Part shown: positions 1 through 8,544 of the stretch, piece after piece
How positions within the stretch are numbered: position 1 is the stretch's first letter
Layout: each line of letters begins with the position of its first letter
NCBI RefSeq assembly: GCF_007679045.1
Contig: NZ_VEFS01000002.1
Span: 62,001 to 126,000 of the forward strand
DNA from: Microbacterium sp. BH-3-3-3
Lineage (GTDB): Bacteria; Actinomycetota; Actinomycetes; Actinomycetales; Microbacteriaceae
Direction of reading: 5' to 3'
Length of the DNA stretch: 64,000 nt
Position numbers and translations under genes: made by a program
The notes under the pieces: generated by a model
Told to the model about the DNA's origin: nothing
The model's input: the letters and a program-made list of their open reading frames with translations, nothing else
Database searches by the model: none

Positions 1-1
1 G

Positions 2-283
2 GCCGGAGTGCTCGACGACGTGGCGGTCACGGCGATCGGGGCGGGGTACTTCGCCGCCGCCACCGAGCCGGCGCAGCTCTGGCCGCACGACGGGCTCGTG
101 TCGTTGCGCAGCGGTCGGGCCGACGATGTGCCGGCGGCCGTCGTTCCTCGCATCGATCGGCACTCCTTCCCCGACCACGTGCACAGCATCTTCTTCGCCG
201 ACGGGTTCGGCCTGCCGTGGGAGCGCGCGCTGACGTGGGATCCGCAGGTCTTCGACGTGGTCGACGCCGCTCTCCGGCGGTGA
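2..283 (+). CDS. C-terminal part of an unidentified protein, possibly a hydrolase
   Basis: The reading frame is already open at the window edge and ends with TGA at 281-283, so only the last 93 residues or so are visible and the start lies outside. G/C-rich third positions throughout support real coding. The stretch HSFPDHVHSIFFADGFGLPWERAL followed by a short helix-like tail looks like the end of an enzyme of about 250-400 residues. An alpha/beta hydrolase or lipase is one guess, but no catalytic motif is visible. It converges on vapC, with only 12 bp between the stop codons. Confidence 0.6.
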   Translation, partial: AGVLDDVAVTAIGAGYFAAATEPAQLWPHDGLVSLRSGRADDVPAAVVPRIDRHSFPDHVHSIFFADGFGLPWERALTWDPQVFDVVDAALRR

Positions 284-295
284 TCCGAGCGGGAC

Positions 296-709
296 TCAGT
301 TCGTCGGCGCGACGTATTCGTACGCCAGATCGCTCACCGCGGCGATGTGAGCGAAGTCGTGATCAGAACTCAGGACCGTCGCGTCGTTCGCGATGGCGTA
401 CGCCGCGATCAGGATGTCGACGGTGCCCGCGGCACGCACGAGGCCGGCGTTCCAGAGTGCGGACTGGATGCCGACGGCGAGCGTCTCGTCCGGTGCCCGT
501 TCGAGAGGGAATCCCAGCGAGATCTGCTCGCGGTAGTGCGCGCGTTCCTCGGGCGAGCGTGCGCTGTGGCAGAACTCCACCACCTGCGGCGGGCACGTCA
601 CGAACAGGTCGGAAGGCGATCGCGCGATGCGTTCGAGCCGATCGCGGATGGCCGGGTCGCCTGAGGCCAAGCGCGCCCAGACCGAGTTGTCGACGAGGTA
701 GTCGGTCAC
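296..709 (-). CDS. vapC: VapC-type PIN-domain ribonuclease toxin
   Basis: A 137-residue protein, the usual size for VapC. It starts TDYLVDNSVWARL, with the first PIN acidic residue (the D of VDNS), a central Glu in QVVEFC, and a C-terminal acidic cluster GTVDILIAAYA and SSDHDF. Together these form the Mg-binding site of PIN nucleases. VapC toxins cut RNA, often tRNA, when freed from the antitoxin. The GTG start at 709 overlaps the vapB stop by 4 bp (GTGA), the usual coupling that makes antitoxin first. Longer versions of this frame run backward through vapB and are not real. Confidence 0.88.
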   Translation of the reverse strand: MTDYLVDNSVWARLASGDPAIRDRLERIARSPSDLFVTCPPQVVEFCHSARSPEERAHYREQISLGFPLERAPDETLAVGIQSALWNAGLVRAAGTVDILIAAYAIANDATVLSSDHDFAHIAAVSDLAYEYVAPTN

Positions 710-909
710 GACGTCGAGGCGACAGGCGCATCGAGCCCGGCCTCGAGGTCCGTCAGTCCGGCAATTCCGGCGATCATCGCGTCCTTCTGCTGGGAAGCGA
801 TGAGACGGCGGAGGGCGAGGTCGAGGACCGCGCGATTCGAGGGTGCTCCGGTGAGGATCCGCGCGCGTTCGATGAGTCGTGGATCGAGGTCGACGCTGGT
901 CAGTGCCAT
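706..909 (-). CDS. vapB: VapB-type antitoxin
   Basis: A 67-residue protein. Its N-terminal half (VDLDPRLIERARILTG, then SNRAVLDLALRRLI) has the short-strand plus two-helix pattern of ribbon-helix-helix DNA-binding antitoxins. The C-terminal tail, rich in Asp, Ala and Gly, would wrap the toxin. ATG at 907-909 is preceded by a purine-rich GAAGGGGGG ribosome site. It is cotranscribed with vapC through a 4-bp overlap. VapB homologues bind their own promoter, and the AT-rich dyad just upstream is a likely operator. Confidence 0.85.
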   Translation of the reverse strand: MALTSVDLDPRLIERARILTGAPSNRAVLDLALRRLIASQQKDAMIAGIAGLTDLEAGLDAPVASTS

Positions 910-926
910 GGGAAGCCCCCTTCGCT

Positions 927-992
927 ATATATCCCAGTATATGTCGGCCGAAGCGGTGAGAGGGGGTGGACGCCGCGGCATCCGGGATATAT
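927..992. promoter_or_regulatory. vapBC promoter/operator dyad
   Basis: ATATATCCC (927-935) and GGGATATAT (984-992) form an inverted repeat centred near 959. A second partial arm, AGTATA (936-941), reads as TATACT on the minus strand, a good -10 hexamer for vapB. This AT-rich patch is striking in a genome above 65 percent GC. Overlap of dyad and -10 fits autorepression by VapBC. It also lies upstream of xylA, so xylA expression might be touched. Confidence 0.55.
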
Positions 993-1058
993 GTTGTGAG
1001 CACCAACAAACCCGCTGCGCGCCACCGCGCGCTCGTGCGTCCATGCGAAGGAGCAGGA

Positions 1059-2246
1059 ATGCCCACCCCCACCCGCGACGACAAGTTCTCGTTTGGTCTC
1101 TGGACCGTCGGCTACAACGGCACCGACCCCTTCGGCGGCCCCACACGTGAGCCCCTCGACGTCGTGCACGTCGTCGAGAAGCTCGCCGAGCTCGGCGCCT
1201 ACGGCCTGACCTTCCACGACGACGACCTCTTCGCCTTCGGCTCCACCGACGCCGAGCGTCAGAAGCAGATCGACCGCCTCAAGGGCGCGATGAGCGACAC
1301 CGGCATCGTCACGCCGATGGTGACCACCAACCTCTTCTCGGCCCCCGTCTTCAAGGACGGCGGCTTCACCTCGAACGACCGCCAGGTGCGTCGTTTCGCG
1401 CTGCGCAAGGTGCTGCGCAACCTCGACCTCGCCGCCGAGCTCGGCGCGAAGACCTTCGTCATGTGGGGCGGCCGCGAGGGCGCCGAGTACGACTCCGCGA
1501 AGGACATCCGCCAGGCGCTCGAGCGCTACCGTGAGGCCGTCAACCTGCTCGGCGACTACGTCACCGACAAGGGCTACGACATCCGCTTCGCCATCGAGCC
1601 CAAGCCCAACGAGCCCCGCGGCGACATCCTGCTGCCCACGCTCGGACACGCGATCGCGTTCATCGACTCGCTCGAGCGCCCCGAGCTGGTGGGCCTGAAC
1701 CCCGAGGTCGGCCATGAGCAGATGGCGGGCCTGAACTTCGCCGCCGGCATCGCCCAGGCGCTGTACCACGGCAAGCTCTTCCACATCGACCTCAACGGTC
1801 AGCGCGGCATCAAGTACGACCAGGACCTCGTGTTCGGCCACGGCGATCTGCACAACGCCTTCGCGCTCGTCGACCTGCTCGAGAACGGCGGCCCCGGCGG
1901 CGTGCCCGCGTACGACGGCCCCCGTCACTTCGACTACAAGCCCTCGCGCACCGAGGACGAGACCGGTGTCTGGGACTCCGTGTCGGCCAACATGAACACC
2001 TACCTGCTGCTCAAGGAGCGCGCCGCGGCCTTCCGCGCCGACCCCGAGGTGCAGGCAGCTCTCGAGGCCGCCAAGGTCGCCGAGCTCGCGCAGCCGACGC
2101 TGAACGAGGGCGAGACCTACGACGACTTCCTCGCCGACCGCTCGGCCTACGAGGACTTCGACACCGACGCGTACCTCGGCGGCAAGGGCTTCGGCTTCGT
2201 CCGCCTGCAGCAGCTCGCCACCGAGCACCTGCTCGGCGCGCGCTGA
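1059..2246 (+). CDS. xylA: Xylose isomerase (class I)
   Basis: Converts D-xylose to D-xylulose in the cytoplasm. The 395-residue length matches actinobacterial class I enzymes. Hallmarks are the catalytic His53 and Asp56 in LTFHDDD, WGGREG near residue 137, the metal-binding [10 protein letters not shown] and [11 protein letters not shown], and HIDLNGQ with further metal ligands. ATG at 1059 follows GAAGGAG (1047-1053) at good distance. Upstream in-frame extensions to 966 lack family similarity and a ribosome site. xylB follows on the same strand after 256 bp holding a terminator-like palindrome, so the two may be separate transcripts. No XylR-type gene is adjacent. Confidence 0.97.
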   Translation: MPTPTRDDKFSFGLWTVGYNGTDPFGGPTREPLDVVHVVEKLAELGAYGLTFHDDDLFAFGSTDAERQKQIDRLKGAMSDTGIVTPMVTTNLFSAPVFKDGGFTSNDRQVRRFALRKVLRNLDLAAELGAKTFVMWGGREGAEYDSAKDIRQALERYREAVNLLGDYVTDKGYDIRFAIEPKPNEPRGDILLPTLGHAIAFIDSLERPELVGLNPEVGHEQMAGLNFAAGIAQALYHGKLFHIDLNGQRGIKYDQDLVFGHGDLHNAFALVDLLENGGPGGVPAYDGPRHFDYKPSRTEDETGVWDSVSANMNTYLLLKERAAAFRADPEVQAALEAAKVAELAQPTLNEGETYDDFLADRSAYEDFDTDAYLGGKGFGFVRLQQLATEHLLGAR

Positions 2247-2254
2247 GTCGGAAG

Positions 2255-2284
2255 GGGTCCGGATGCCGCGGCATCCGGGCCCCT
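2255..2284 (+). terminator. Palindrome after xylA, likely terminator
   Basis: CGGATGCCGCGGCATCCG (2260-2277) is a perfect 18-bp palindrome, flanked by GGGG and CCCC that lengthen the stem. It starts 8 bp after the xylA stop. No T-run follows, as is common in high-GC actinobacteria. The stem is two head-to-head copies of the genome-wide GGATGCC word. Confidence 0.5.
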
Positions 2285-2342
2285 TCGCGTCACTTCCGCT
2301 GCGGTCGAGTCGCGCATCCCGCTCGGCATCCCGCCCGTACGC

Positions 2343-2399
2343 TGAGTGTCCGAAACACCCGGACGAATTCGAAAAGTCTCCGGGTGTTTTGGACACTCA
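2343..2399. repeat. Long-stem hairpin repeat, copy 1
   Basis: TGAGTGTCC...AAACACCCGGA (2343-2363) pairs with TCCGGGTGTTTT...GGACACTCA (2379-2399): a 21-bp stem with one G-T pair and a 15-nt loop. It lies between xylA and xylB, 104 bp before the xylB start. Related elements occur at 14261-14307 and, degenerate, at 22180-22214. There is no T-run, so a simple terminator is not the obvious reading. Confidence 0.75.
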
Positions 2400-2502
2400 A
2401 GAGGGCGGGGCGAGACGGGGCCTCGGCGCCACGGGGCCGCACCCCGCAACACAGACAACTCGGACCGCGCCGACGGAGGCGCGGCGGACAGAAGGGCAGA
2501 GC

Positions 2503-3894
2503 ATGGCGCTCGTCATGGGAGTCGACTCGTCGACGCAGTCGTGCAAGGTCGTCGTCGTCGACGCCGAGACCGGGAAGGTCGTGCGCGAGGGGCGCGCGTC
2601 GCACCCCGCCGGCACGTCGGTCGATCCCGAGGCGTGGTGGAAAGCGCTTCAGGATGCCATCGCCCAGGCCGGCGGTCTCGACGATGTCGCCGCGGTGTCG
2701 ATCGCGGGTCAGCAGCACGGCATGGTCGTGCTCGACGCCGAGGGGGCCGTCATCCGCGACGCCCTGCTCTGGAACGACACCCGGTCGGCGCAGGCCGCGC
2801 GCGACCTCATCGACGAGGTGGGCGCGGAGGCGTTCGCCGAGCGGACGGGTGCCGTGCCGGTCGCCTCGTTCACCGGCACCAAGCTTCGATGGTTGCGCGA
2901 CGCCGAGCCGGACAACGCCGCGCGCGTCGCCGCCGTGGCCCTGCCCCACGATTGGCTGACCTGGCGTCTGCGCGGATTCGGCCCGGGCAACGCCGTTCTC
3001 GAGGAGCTCGTCACCGACCGGTCCGACGCCTCGGGCACCGCGTACTGGGGCGCCGACGGCTACGACCTCGACCTATTCCGACGCGCCCTCGGGCACGATG
3101 CCGTGCTGCCGCGCGTGCTCGGTCCGTGGGAGAGCGCGGGGACGCTGCCCGGCGGCGCCCTCGTCGGCCCCGGGGCAGGAGACAACGCCGGCGCGGCGCT
3201 CGGCCTCGGCGCGGGCGTGGGCGACGTGGTCGTCTCGCTCGGCACCTCGGGCACCGTGTTCGCCGTCACCGACACCCCGGCCCGCGATGCGACGGGCGCG
3301 GTGGCCGGCTTCGCCGACGCCACGGGGCGCTTCCTGCCCCTGGTGGCCACCCTCAACGCCGCCCGGGTGCTCGACGCCTTCGCGGGGCTCCTCGGCGTGT
3401 CCCACGACGAGCTCGGGGCCCTGGCACTCGAGGCCGAGCCCGGTGCCGGCGGCGTGGTGCTCGTGCCGTGGTTCGAGGGCGAGCGCACGCCCAACCTGCC
3501 GCACGCGCAGGCCTCGCTGACCGGCCTGACCCTGGCATCCACGAACCGCCCGAATCTCGCGCGCGCCGCCGTCGAAGGCATGCTGAGCGGGCTCGCCGTC
3601 GGGCTCGAGGCAATCGAGGCGCAGGGAGTCGAGGTGCGCCGCGTGCTGCTGATCGGCGGTGCCGCCGCGAACGAGGGCGTCGCCCGCATCGCCGCGCAGG
3701 TGTTCGACGCCGAGATCGTCGTCCCGGCCGCGGGTGAGTACGTCGCGCTGGGCGCGGCGCGCCAGGCGGCGGGGGTGCTCGCCGGCGGTCCGGTCGAGTG
3801 GACGGTATCCACCACGCGGGCGGTCGAGCCCGACCACCGCCCCGGGATCCGCGAGCGGTACGACGTGGTGGCGGCTCTGCGTGCGACGGAGTAG
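2503..3894 (+). CDS. xylB: Xylulokinase
   Basis: FGGY-family kinase that phosphorylates D-xylulose to xylulose 5-phosphate, feeding the pentose phosphate pathway. It has 463 residues. The N-terminal phosphate-binding loop [10 protein letters not shown] is at residues 6-15, AGQQHGMV contacts sugar, and the catalytic base is Asp227 in [21 protein letters not shown] near residue 385 and [12 protein letters not shown] form the ATP-side motifs. ATG at 2503 follows AGAAGGGCAG. The longer frame back to 2263 crosses the hairpin repeat and is rejected. It completes the xylose isomerase route with xylA. Confidence 0.95.
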   Translation: MALVMGVDSSTQSCKVVVVDAETGKVVREGRASHPAGTSVDPEAWWKALQDAIAQAGGLDDVAAVSIAGQQHGMVVLDAEGAVIRDALLWNDTRSAQAARDLIDEVGAEAFAERTGAVPVASFTGTKLRWLRDAEPDNAARVAAVALPHDWLTWRLRGFGPGNAVLEELVTDRSDASGTAYWGADGYDLDLFRRALGHDAVLPRVLGPWESAGTLPGGALVGPGAGDNAGAALGLGAGVGDVVVSLGTSGTVFAVTDTPARDATGAVAGFADATGRFLPLVATLNAARVLDAFAGLLGVSHDELGALALEAEPGAGGVVLVPWFEGERTPNLPHAQASLTGLTLASTNRPNLARAAVEGMLSGLAVGLEAIEAQGVEVRRVLLIGGAAANEGVARIAAQVFDAEIVVPAAGEYVALGAARQAAGVLAGGPVEWTVSTTRAVEPDHRPGIRERYDVVAALRATE

Positions 3895-4030
3895 TGACAC
3901 AGCGCACTCATAGGCCAAAGTAGAGGCGGGTCCGTCGGCGTCTTGTAAGGGGGGCGTCGGCGGACTCTCTGCGGGAGCGCTCCCTGTCAACCGTCTCGCG
4001 TGCGGGCCGGGCGGGATCCAGCCTGAGCGC

Positions 4031-4198
4031 ATGACGCGCATCCGGCTCCACGCCCCATCCTTCGAGCGCGAGGTCGACGTCGACCTCGACGCGTCCTCCG
4101 GCGCCCGTGAAGACCTCATCGAGGCCGAGGGTATGACCTGGGTGCGCGACGGGGACAGCGGGGGGATGCCACGGTACGTGCCCGCATCGTCGGGCTGA
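4031..4198 (+). CDS. Small uncharacterised protein (55 aa)
   Basis: An ATG-to-TGA frame of 56 codons. Nearly all third positions are G or C, as in neighbouring genes, which is unlikely for a random frame. The product begins MTRIRLHAPSFEREVDVDLD and is acidic, with no cysteine, signal or membrane segment. There is no strong ribosome site. It converges on the minus-strand gene at 4209, with 10 bp between the stops. I do not recognise a family. Confidence 0.5.
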   Translation: MTRIRLHAPSFEREVDVDLDASSGAREDLIEAEGMTWVRDGDSGGMPRYVPASSG

Positions 4199-4208
4199 TC
4201 GGGCAGCG

Positions 4209-4967
4209 TCACGGCATCCGGAGCGTCGCCCCCTCTGCCTGCACCCGTTCGTACGACGGTTGACGCGCCGCCCGGACCCACGCGTAGGCCCGCGTTCCGG
4301 GCAGGGGTCGCCGCACCGCGTCGAATCGGAGCCCGGCATCGTCCTGGTCGGGCGAGACCGTCAACTCGGCGACGGCGAACGGATGCCACGCCCCCAGCGC
4401 CGACGCGTGGCCCAGGGTGAGCGTCCACTCGACGCCGTCGTCGGGTGTGGTCGCGGTCGCGAGTGACAGGCGGCGCGGGTCGGTCGCCCGAGGCCGTCCC
4501 GATCGCGTGCGCGCTCCGAGCAGCACGGCACTGCGCGGGCCCCGGTACGGCAGCAGGGTGCCGAATCGCGCTCGCTCGGCGCGTCGATGCGGCATGAGGG
4601 TGAAGCGTGCCGGGATCGACCATCCGGTCGACGCCAGTTCGATGTCGACCGGACGCCCGTCGTGGGTGACCCGCAGAGCGAGGCCGACGACGTCGGGCAG
4701 CGGCGCGGGCAGGCCGATCGAGCGCGACAGCCGGGCGACGACCGGGACGCCATGGGGCGGGGCGTCGTCGATCCATGACACGCCAGCGGGCGCTGCGCCC
4801 GGGATCCAGCGGATCCGCCCCTCGAACACCACGCCCCGCGAATGGATCGGGCGGGGAGCGCGCGCGAGACGGATCGCCGCGAAGGCGCCGTCGAGCAGCG
4901 CGCCGAGGGCTCGCGCAAAGGGGGCCCGGGAAGGACGGGGGACGCCGGTGTCAGCGATCATGCCCAC
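4209..4967 (-). CDS. Conserved actinobacterial protein, catalase-fold-like
   Basis: A 252-residue protein. The order RPIHSRGVVFEGRI, VARLSRSIGLPAPLPDVVGLALRV, RFTLMPHR, FGTLLPYRGPRSAVLL and WHPFAVAELTV resembles an actinobacterial family often labelled phosphodiesterase or catalase-related. That resemblance is from memory, and no catalytic residue set can be pointed to here. GTG at 4967 has GGGG six bases upstream. ATG at 4961 is an equally possible start two codons later. It is divergent from the LacI-type gene at 5028, with only 60 bp between, so the two may share control. Confidence 0.65.
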   Translation of the reverse strand: MGMIADTGVPRPSRAPFARALGALLDGAFAAIRLARAPRPIHSRGVVFEGRIRWIPGAAPAGVSWIDDAPPHGVPVVARLSRSIGLPAPLPDVVGLALRVTHDGRPVDIELASTGWSIPARFTLMPHRRAERARFGTLLPYRGPRSAVLLGARTRSGRPRATDPRRLSLATATTPDDGVEWTLTLGHASALGAWHPFAVAELTVSPDQDDAGLRFDAVRRPLPGTRAYAWVRAARQPSYERVQAEGATLRMP

Positions 4968-5027
4968 ATGGCACCCCGCGAGGACGGCGTGCAGCGAGGG
5001 GGTTGCGCCCCACTACTGTGAGTCACC

Positions 5028-5996
5028 ATGAGCGGCGAGGTCGGGGGCAGGCGCATCGGCGTGCGCGAGGTCGCCGCCGCTGCGGGGGTCTCGACGCAGA
5101 CCGTCTCTCGCGTGCTCAACGGGTATCCGGGCATTCGCGAGGCGACCCGCGAGCGCGTGCTCGATGCGGTGGCCGCCCTCGACTACCGGGTCAACAACGC
5201 CGCCCGTGCGCTGGGTACGAGCCTCACGCGCACGGTCGGGGTCGTGGCATCCGACGCCGTCCTGCATGGACCCGCCGCCGGCATCGCCGCCCTCGAACGG
5301 GCCGCGCGGGCGCGGGGTCGGTGGATCTCCACCGCGTACACCGACTCCGACGACCCGGCCGACATCGACGCCGCCGTGCGCCACCTGCTCGATCAGGGAG
5401 TCGATGGGATCGTGCTGGTCGCCGCCCACGGCGCCACCGCCCTCGACGGTTTCGACGTGCCGATCGTGCCGCTGTACGGCGAATCCGGGGCCCGCCAGCG
5501 CGACGCGGCCGCGCTCGTCGTCGAACACCTCGCCGACCTCGGACACCGTCGGATCATCGAGGTCGCCGGTCCCTCCGACTGGCGCGAATCCCTCGCCCGC
5601 ACGGCGGGGGTCGCAGACGCCGTCGCCCGCCTCGACCTCGAGCTCGTCGATCGCGCGGAGGGCGACTGGAGTGCGGCATCCGGCTTCGCGCTCTCTGAGG
5701 CCGTCGCCGCCCGCGTGCGCAAGGGGGTCACGGCCGTCGCCGTCGCCAACGACCAGATGGCTCTCGGTCTCATCGGGGGGCTCACCGCCCGAGGCCTCGC
5801 GGTGCCGGGTGACGTCTCGATCGCGGGATTCGACGACAATCCGGATGCCGCGTTCTACACCCCCGCGCTCACGACCGTGCGCCTCGACGTCGAGGGCGAG
5901 GCCGCGCACGCGGTCGCGGCCGTGCTCGGCGATGCCTCGGCGTCCCCGGCGGCACCGGTGCTGGTGATACGCGCGTCGACGGCCTCGCCGCGCTGA
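5028..5996 (+). CDS. LacI-family regulator, candidate repressor of araDBA
   Basis: A 322-residue protein with an N-terminal helix-turn-helix (VREVAAAAGVSTQTVSRVLNG, residues 10-31), a hinge helix near NNAARALG, and a periplasmic-binding-protein-like effector domain with GHRRIIEVAGPSDW, AVANDQMALG and VSIAGFDDNPDAAFYTPALTTVR. It stands just upstream of araD. The 20-bp perfect palindrome at 6171-6190 is the kind of site LacI proteins bind, so it is probably the arabinose repressor (AraR role). A TACTGT -10 at 5014-5019, 8 nt before the ATG with no Shine-Dalgarno, suggests a leaderless mRNA. Confidence 0.88.
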   Translation: MSGEVGGRRIGVREVAAAAGVSTQTVSRVLNGYPGIREATRERVLDAVAALDYRVNNAARALGTSLTRTVGVVASDAVLHGPAAGIAALERAARARGRWISTAYTDSDDPADIDAAVRHLLDQGVDGIVLVAAHGATALDGFDVPIVPLYGESGARQRDAAALVVEHLADLGHRRIIEVAGPSDWRESLARTAGVADAVARLDLELVDRAEGDWSAASGFALSEAVAARVRKGVTAVAVANDQMALGLIGGLTARGLAVPGDVSIAGFDDNPDAAFYTPALTTVRLDVEGEAAHAVAAVLGDASASPAAPVLVIRASTASPR

Positions 5997-6170
5997 GCGG
6001 TCGGCCCCCGGGCCGAATTCCGGAAAACCCGCCGGCGCGGCTTCCTCAGCCCGGCGACCTCGGCGTTCGACCGGAACCGGCGGCGCGGATCTCCGGAGTT
6101 CTGCACCGACGTCGCTGCACGGCCGCTCTCGGGGTCAGCCCGGCCGCCGACATCCGCTCTCGCGAAGACG

Positions 6171-6190
6171 CGATGTTACCGGTAACATCG
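6171..6190. promoter_or_regulatory. Perfect palindromic operator of araDBA
   Basis: CGATGTTACCGGTAACATCG is a perfect 20-bp palindrome with the central CG typical of LacI-family operators. It lies 38 bp before the araD start, where a bound repressor would block the promoter or early elongation. The neighbouring LacI-type protein is the obvious ligand. No second copy was seen in this intergenic region. Confidence 0.8.
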
Positions 6191-6227
6191 AACCCGGCCC
6201 CACCCGACCCCGTCGAAGGAGACACGC

Positions 6228-6944
6228 GTGTCTGCTGCCGCCACGTTCGCACCCGAGGTGCAGGAGGCGATCGACGCCGTCCGCGCCGACGTCGCGAAAC
6301 TGCACGCCGAGCTCGTGCGCTACAACCTCATCGTCTGGACCGGCGGCAACGTCTCGGGCCGCGTTCCCGGCGCCGACCTGTTCGTCATCAAGCCCTCCGG
6401 CGTCTCGTACGACGACCTGGCTCCCGAGAACATGATCCTCTGCGATCTCGACGGCAACGCGATCCCCGGCACGCCCGGCTCCGAGCGCAGCCCCTCGAGC
6501 GACACCGCGGCGCACGCCTACGTGTACCGGAACATGCCCGAGGTCGGCGGGGTCGTGCACACGCACTCCACCTACGGCGTCGCCTGGGCCGCCCGCGGCG
6601 AAGAGATCCCCTGCGTCATCACCGCGATGGCCGACGAGTTCGGCGGACCCATCCCGGTCGGCCCGTTCGCCATCATCGGCGACGACTCGATCGGCCGAGG
6701 CATCGTCGAGACCCTGCGCGGCCACCGCTCGCGCGGCGTGATCATGCAGAACCACGGTCCCTTCACGATCGGCACGAACGCGAAGGACGCCGTCAAGGCC
6801 GCCGTCATGCTCGAAGACGTCGCCCGCACCGTGCACATCGCGCGCGAGGCGGGCCCGCTCATCCCGATCCCGCAGGACAAGATCGACGCCCTCTACAACC
6901 GCTACCAGAACGTCTACGGACAGAGCACGGACGACCGCCGATGA
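6228..6944 (+). CDS. araD: L-ribulose-5-phosphate 4-epimerase
   Basis: Epimerises L-ribulose 5-phosphate to D-xylulose 5-phosphate, the last arabinose step. The 238 residues show the class II aldolase fold. GGNVSGR and KPSGVSYDDL bind phosphate, and the zinc ligands are His111 and His113 in HTHSTYG plus His176 in QNHGPF. GTG at 6228 is preceded by GAAGGAGA (6215-6222). It is the first gene of the araD-araB-araA operon and overlaps araB by 4 bp (ATGA). The order D-B-A differs from the E. coli araBAD order. Confidence 0.95.
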   Translation: MSAAATFAPEVQEAIDAVRADVAKLHAELVRYNLIVWTGGNVSGRVPGADLFVIKPSGVSYDDLAPENMILCDLDGNAIPGTPGSERSPSSDTAAHAYVYRNMPEVGGVVHTHSTYGVAWAARGEEIPCVITAMADEFGGPIPVGPFAIIGDDSIGRGIVETLRGHRSRGVIMQNHGPFTIGTNAKDAVKAAVMLEDVARTVHIAREAGPLIPIPQDKIDALYNRYQNVYGQSTDDRR

Positions 6945-8524
6945 CCGCCCACATCACTGCACTGCTCGAAGAAGGCCGCGCCAGCCTCGGCATCGAACTC
7001 GGCTCCACCCGCATCAAGGCGTGCCTGATCGGCCCCGACGCCGAGGTGCTCGCCACCGGCTCCCACGAGTGGGAGAACGTCTACGCCGACAAGCTCTGGA
7101 CCTACTCGCTGGATGCCGTGTGGTCGGGCCTGCAGGCCGCGTACGCCGCCCTGGTCGCCGACGTGCGGCAGCGCTTCGGCGTCACCCCCGAGCGCTACGC
7201 CGCGATGGGTGTGTCGGCGATGATGCACGGCTACCTCGCGTTCGACGCCGATGGTGAGCTGCTGGCGCCCTTCCGCACGTGGCGCAACACCAACACCGGT
7301 GTCGCAGCCGCCGAGCTCACCGATCTGCTGGGCGTGAACATTCCGCTCCGCTGGTCGATCGCGCACCTGCACCAGGCCGTCGTCGACGCCGAGCCCCACG
7401 TCCCCGAGATCCGCTTCCTCACCACCCTCGCCGGGTACGTGCACTGGAAGCTGAGCGGCGAGAAGGTGCTCGGCGTGGGCGATGCCTCGGGCATGTTCCC
7501 CATCGACTCCGCCACCCGCGACTACGACGCCGAGCTCGTCGCGCGCTACGACGCGCTCGCCGCGGGCCGGGTGCCCGCGCTCAACGACCTGTTGCCGCGC
7601 GTGCTCGTGGCGGGCACGGCCGCCGGCGCGCTGACCGACGCCGGTGCGACGCTGCTCGACCCGAGCGGAACCCTGCGCCCCGGCATCCCGTTCGCTCCTC
7701 CGGAGGGCGACGCGGGCACCGGCATGGTCGCGACCTGCGCCGTGGCTCCGCGCACCGGAAACGTCAGCGCCGGCACGAGCATCTTCGCGATGGTCGTGCT
7801 CGAGCGCCCGCTCACCGAGGTGCACCACGAGCTTGACCTCGTCACGACGCCCGCAGGAGATGCGGTCGCGATGGTGCACTGCAACAACGGCGCGAGCGAG
7901 CTGGCCGCGTGGGCGAACATGTTCACCGCGTTCGCCGCCGCCGCCGGCACCCCGGTGACCCCGGATGCCACCTACGCGGCGCTCTTCGACGCGGCGCTGA
8001 ACGGCGAGGCCGACGCCGGCGGATTGCTGGCCTACAACCACCTCGCGGGCGAGCCCATCGCGGATCTCGACGAGGGCCGGCCGCTCGTCGTACGCACCCC
8101 CGACAGTCGTCTGACGCTGCCGAACTTCATGCGCGCGCAGCTCTACGGCGTGTTCGGCACCCTCGCGCTCGGCATGGACGTGCTCCACGGCGAGGGCGTG
8201 CAGCTCGACAAGATGTACGCGCACGGCGGCATGTTCCGCACGGCCGGCGTCGCCCAGCGCTTCCTCGCCGCCGCCCTCGACGCCCCCGTCGCGGTCGCCG
8301 AAACGGCGTCGGAGGGCGGGGCGTGGGGCATGGCCGTGCTCGCGGCGTACGTCGCCGACGACTCCGGCCGCGACCTCGACCAGTGGCTGCGCGAGACGGT
8401 GTTCGCCACCGCCCCGATCGTCACCGCCGACCCCGAACCCGCCGACGTGGCCGGTTTCTCGTCCTACCTCGACCGCTACCGCGCAGGCCTCGCCGTCGAG
8501 GCCGCCGCCGTGGCATCCCTCTGA
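6941..8524 (+). CDS. araB: Ribulokinase (FGGY kinase)
   Basis: Phosphorylates L-ribulose to L-ribulose 5-phosphate. It has 527 residues. The FGGY N-domain has the phosphate loop [13 protein letters not shown] (residues 19-31), the sugar contact [10 protein letters not shown], and the catalytic Asp257 in [21 protein letters not shown] and [14 protein letters not shown] follow in the ATP domain. Actinobacterial versions are often labelled only as FGGY or xylulokinase-like, but position between araD and araA makes ribulokinase the natural assignment. ATG overlaps the araD stop, so translation is coupled. Confidence 0.88.
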   Translation: MTAHITALLEEGRASLGIELGSTRIKACLIGPDAEVLATGSHEWENVYADKLWTYSLDAVWSGLQAAYAALVADVRQRFGVTPERYAAMGVSAMMHGYLAFDADGELLAPFRTWRNTNTGVAAAELTDLLGVNIPLRWSIAHLHQAVVDAEPHVPEIRFLTTLAGYVHWKLSGEKVLGVGDASGMFPIDSATRDYDAELVARYDALAAGRVPALNDLLPRVLVAGTAAGALTDAGATLLDPSGTLRPGIPFAPPEGDAGTGMVATCAVAPRTGNVSAGTSIFAMVVLERPLTEVHHELDLVTTPAGDAVAMVHCNNGASELAAWANMFTAFAAAAGTPVTPDATYAALFDAALNGEADAGGLLAYNHLAGEPIADLDEGRPLVVRTPDSRLTLPNFMRAQLYGVFGTLALGMDVLHGEGVQLDKMYAHGGMFRTAGVAQRFLAAALDAPVAVAETASEGGAWGMAVLAAYVADDSGRDLDQWLRETVFATAPIVTADPEPADVAGFSSYLDRYRAGLAVEAAAVASL

Positions 8525-8544
8525 TCACCCGAAAAGGAACAGTC

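Noticed and set aside
900..2396. Long minus-strand frame over xylA
   Set aside because: Antisense shadow of xylA. The product is low complexity and the frame reads through the vapBC operator.
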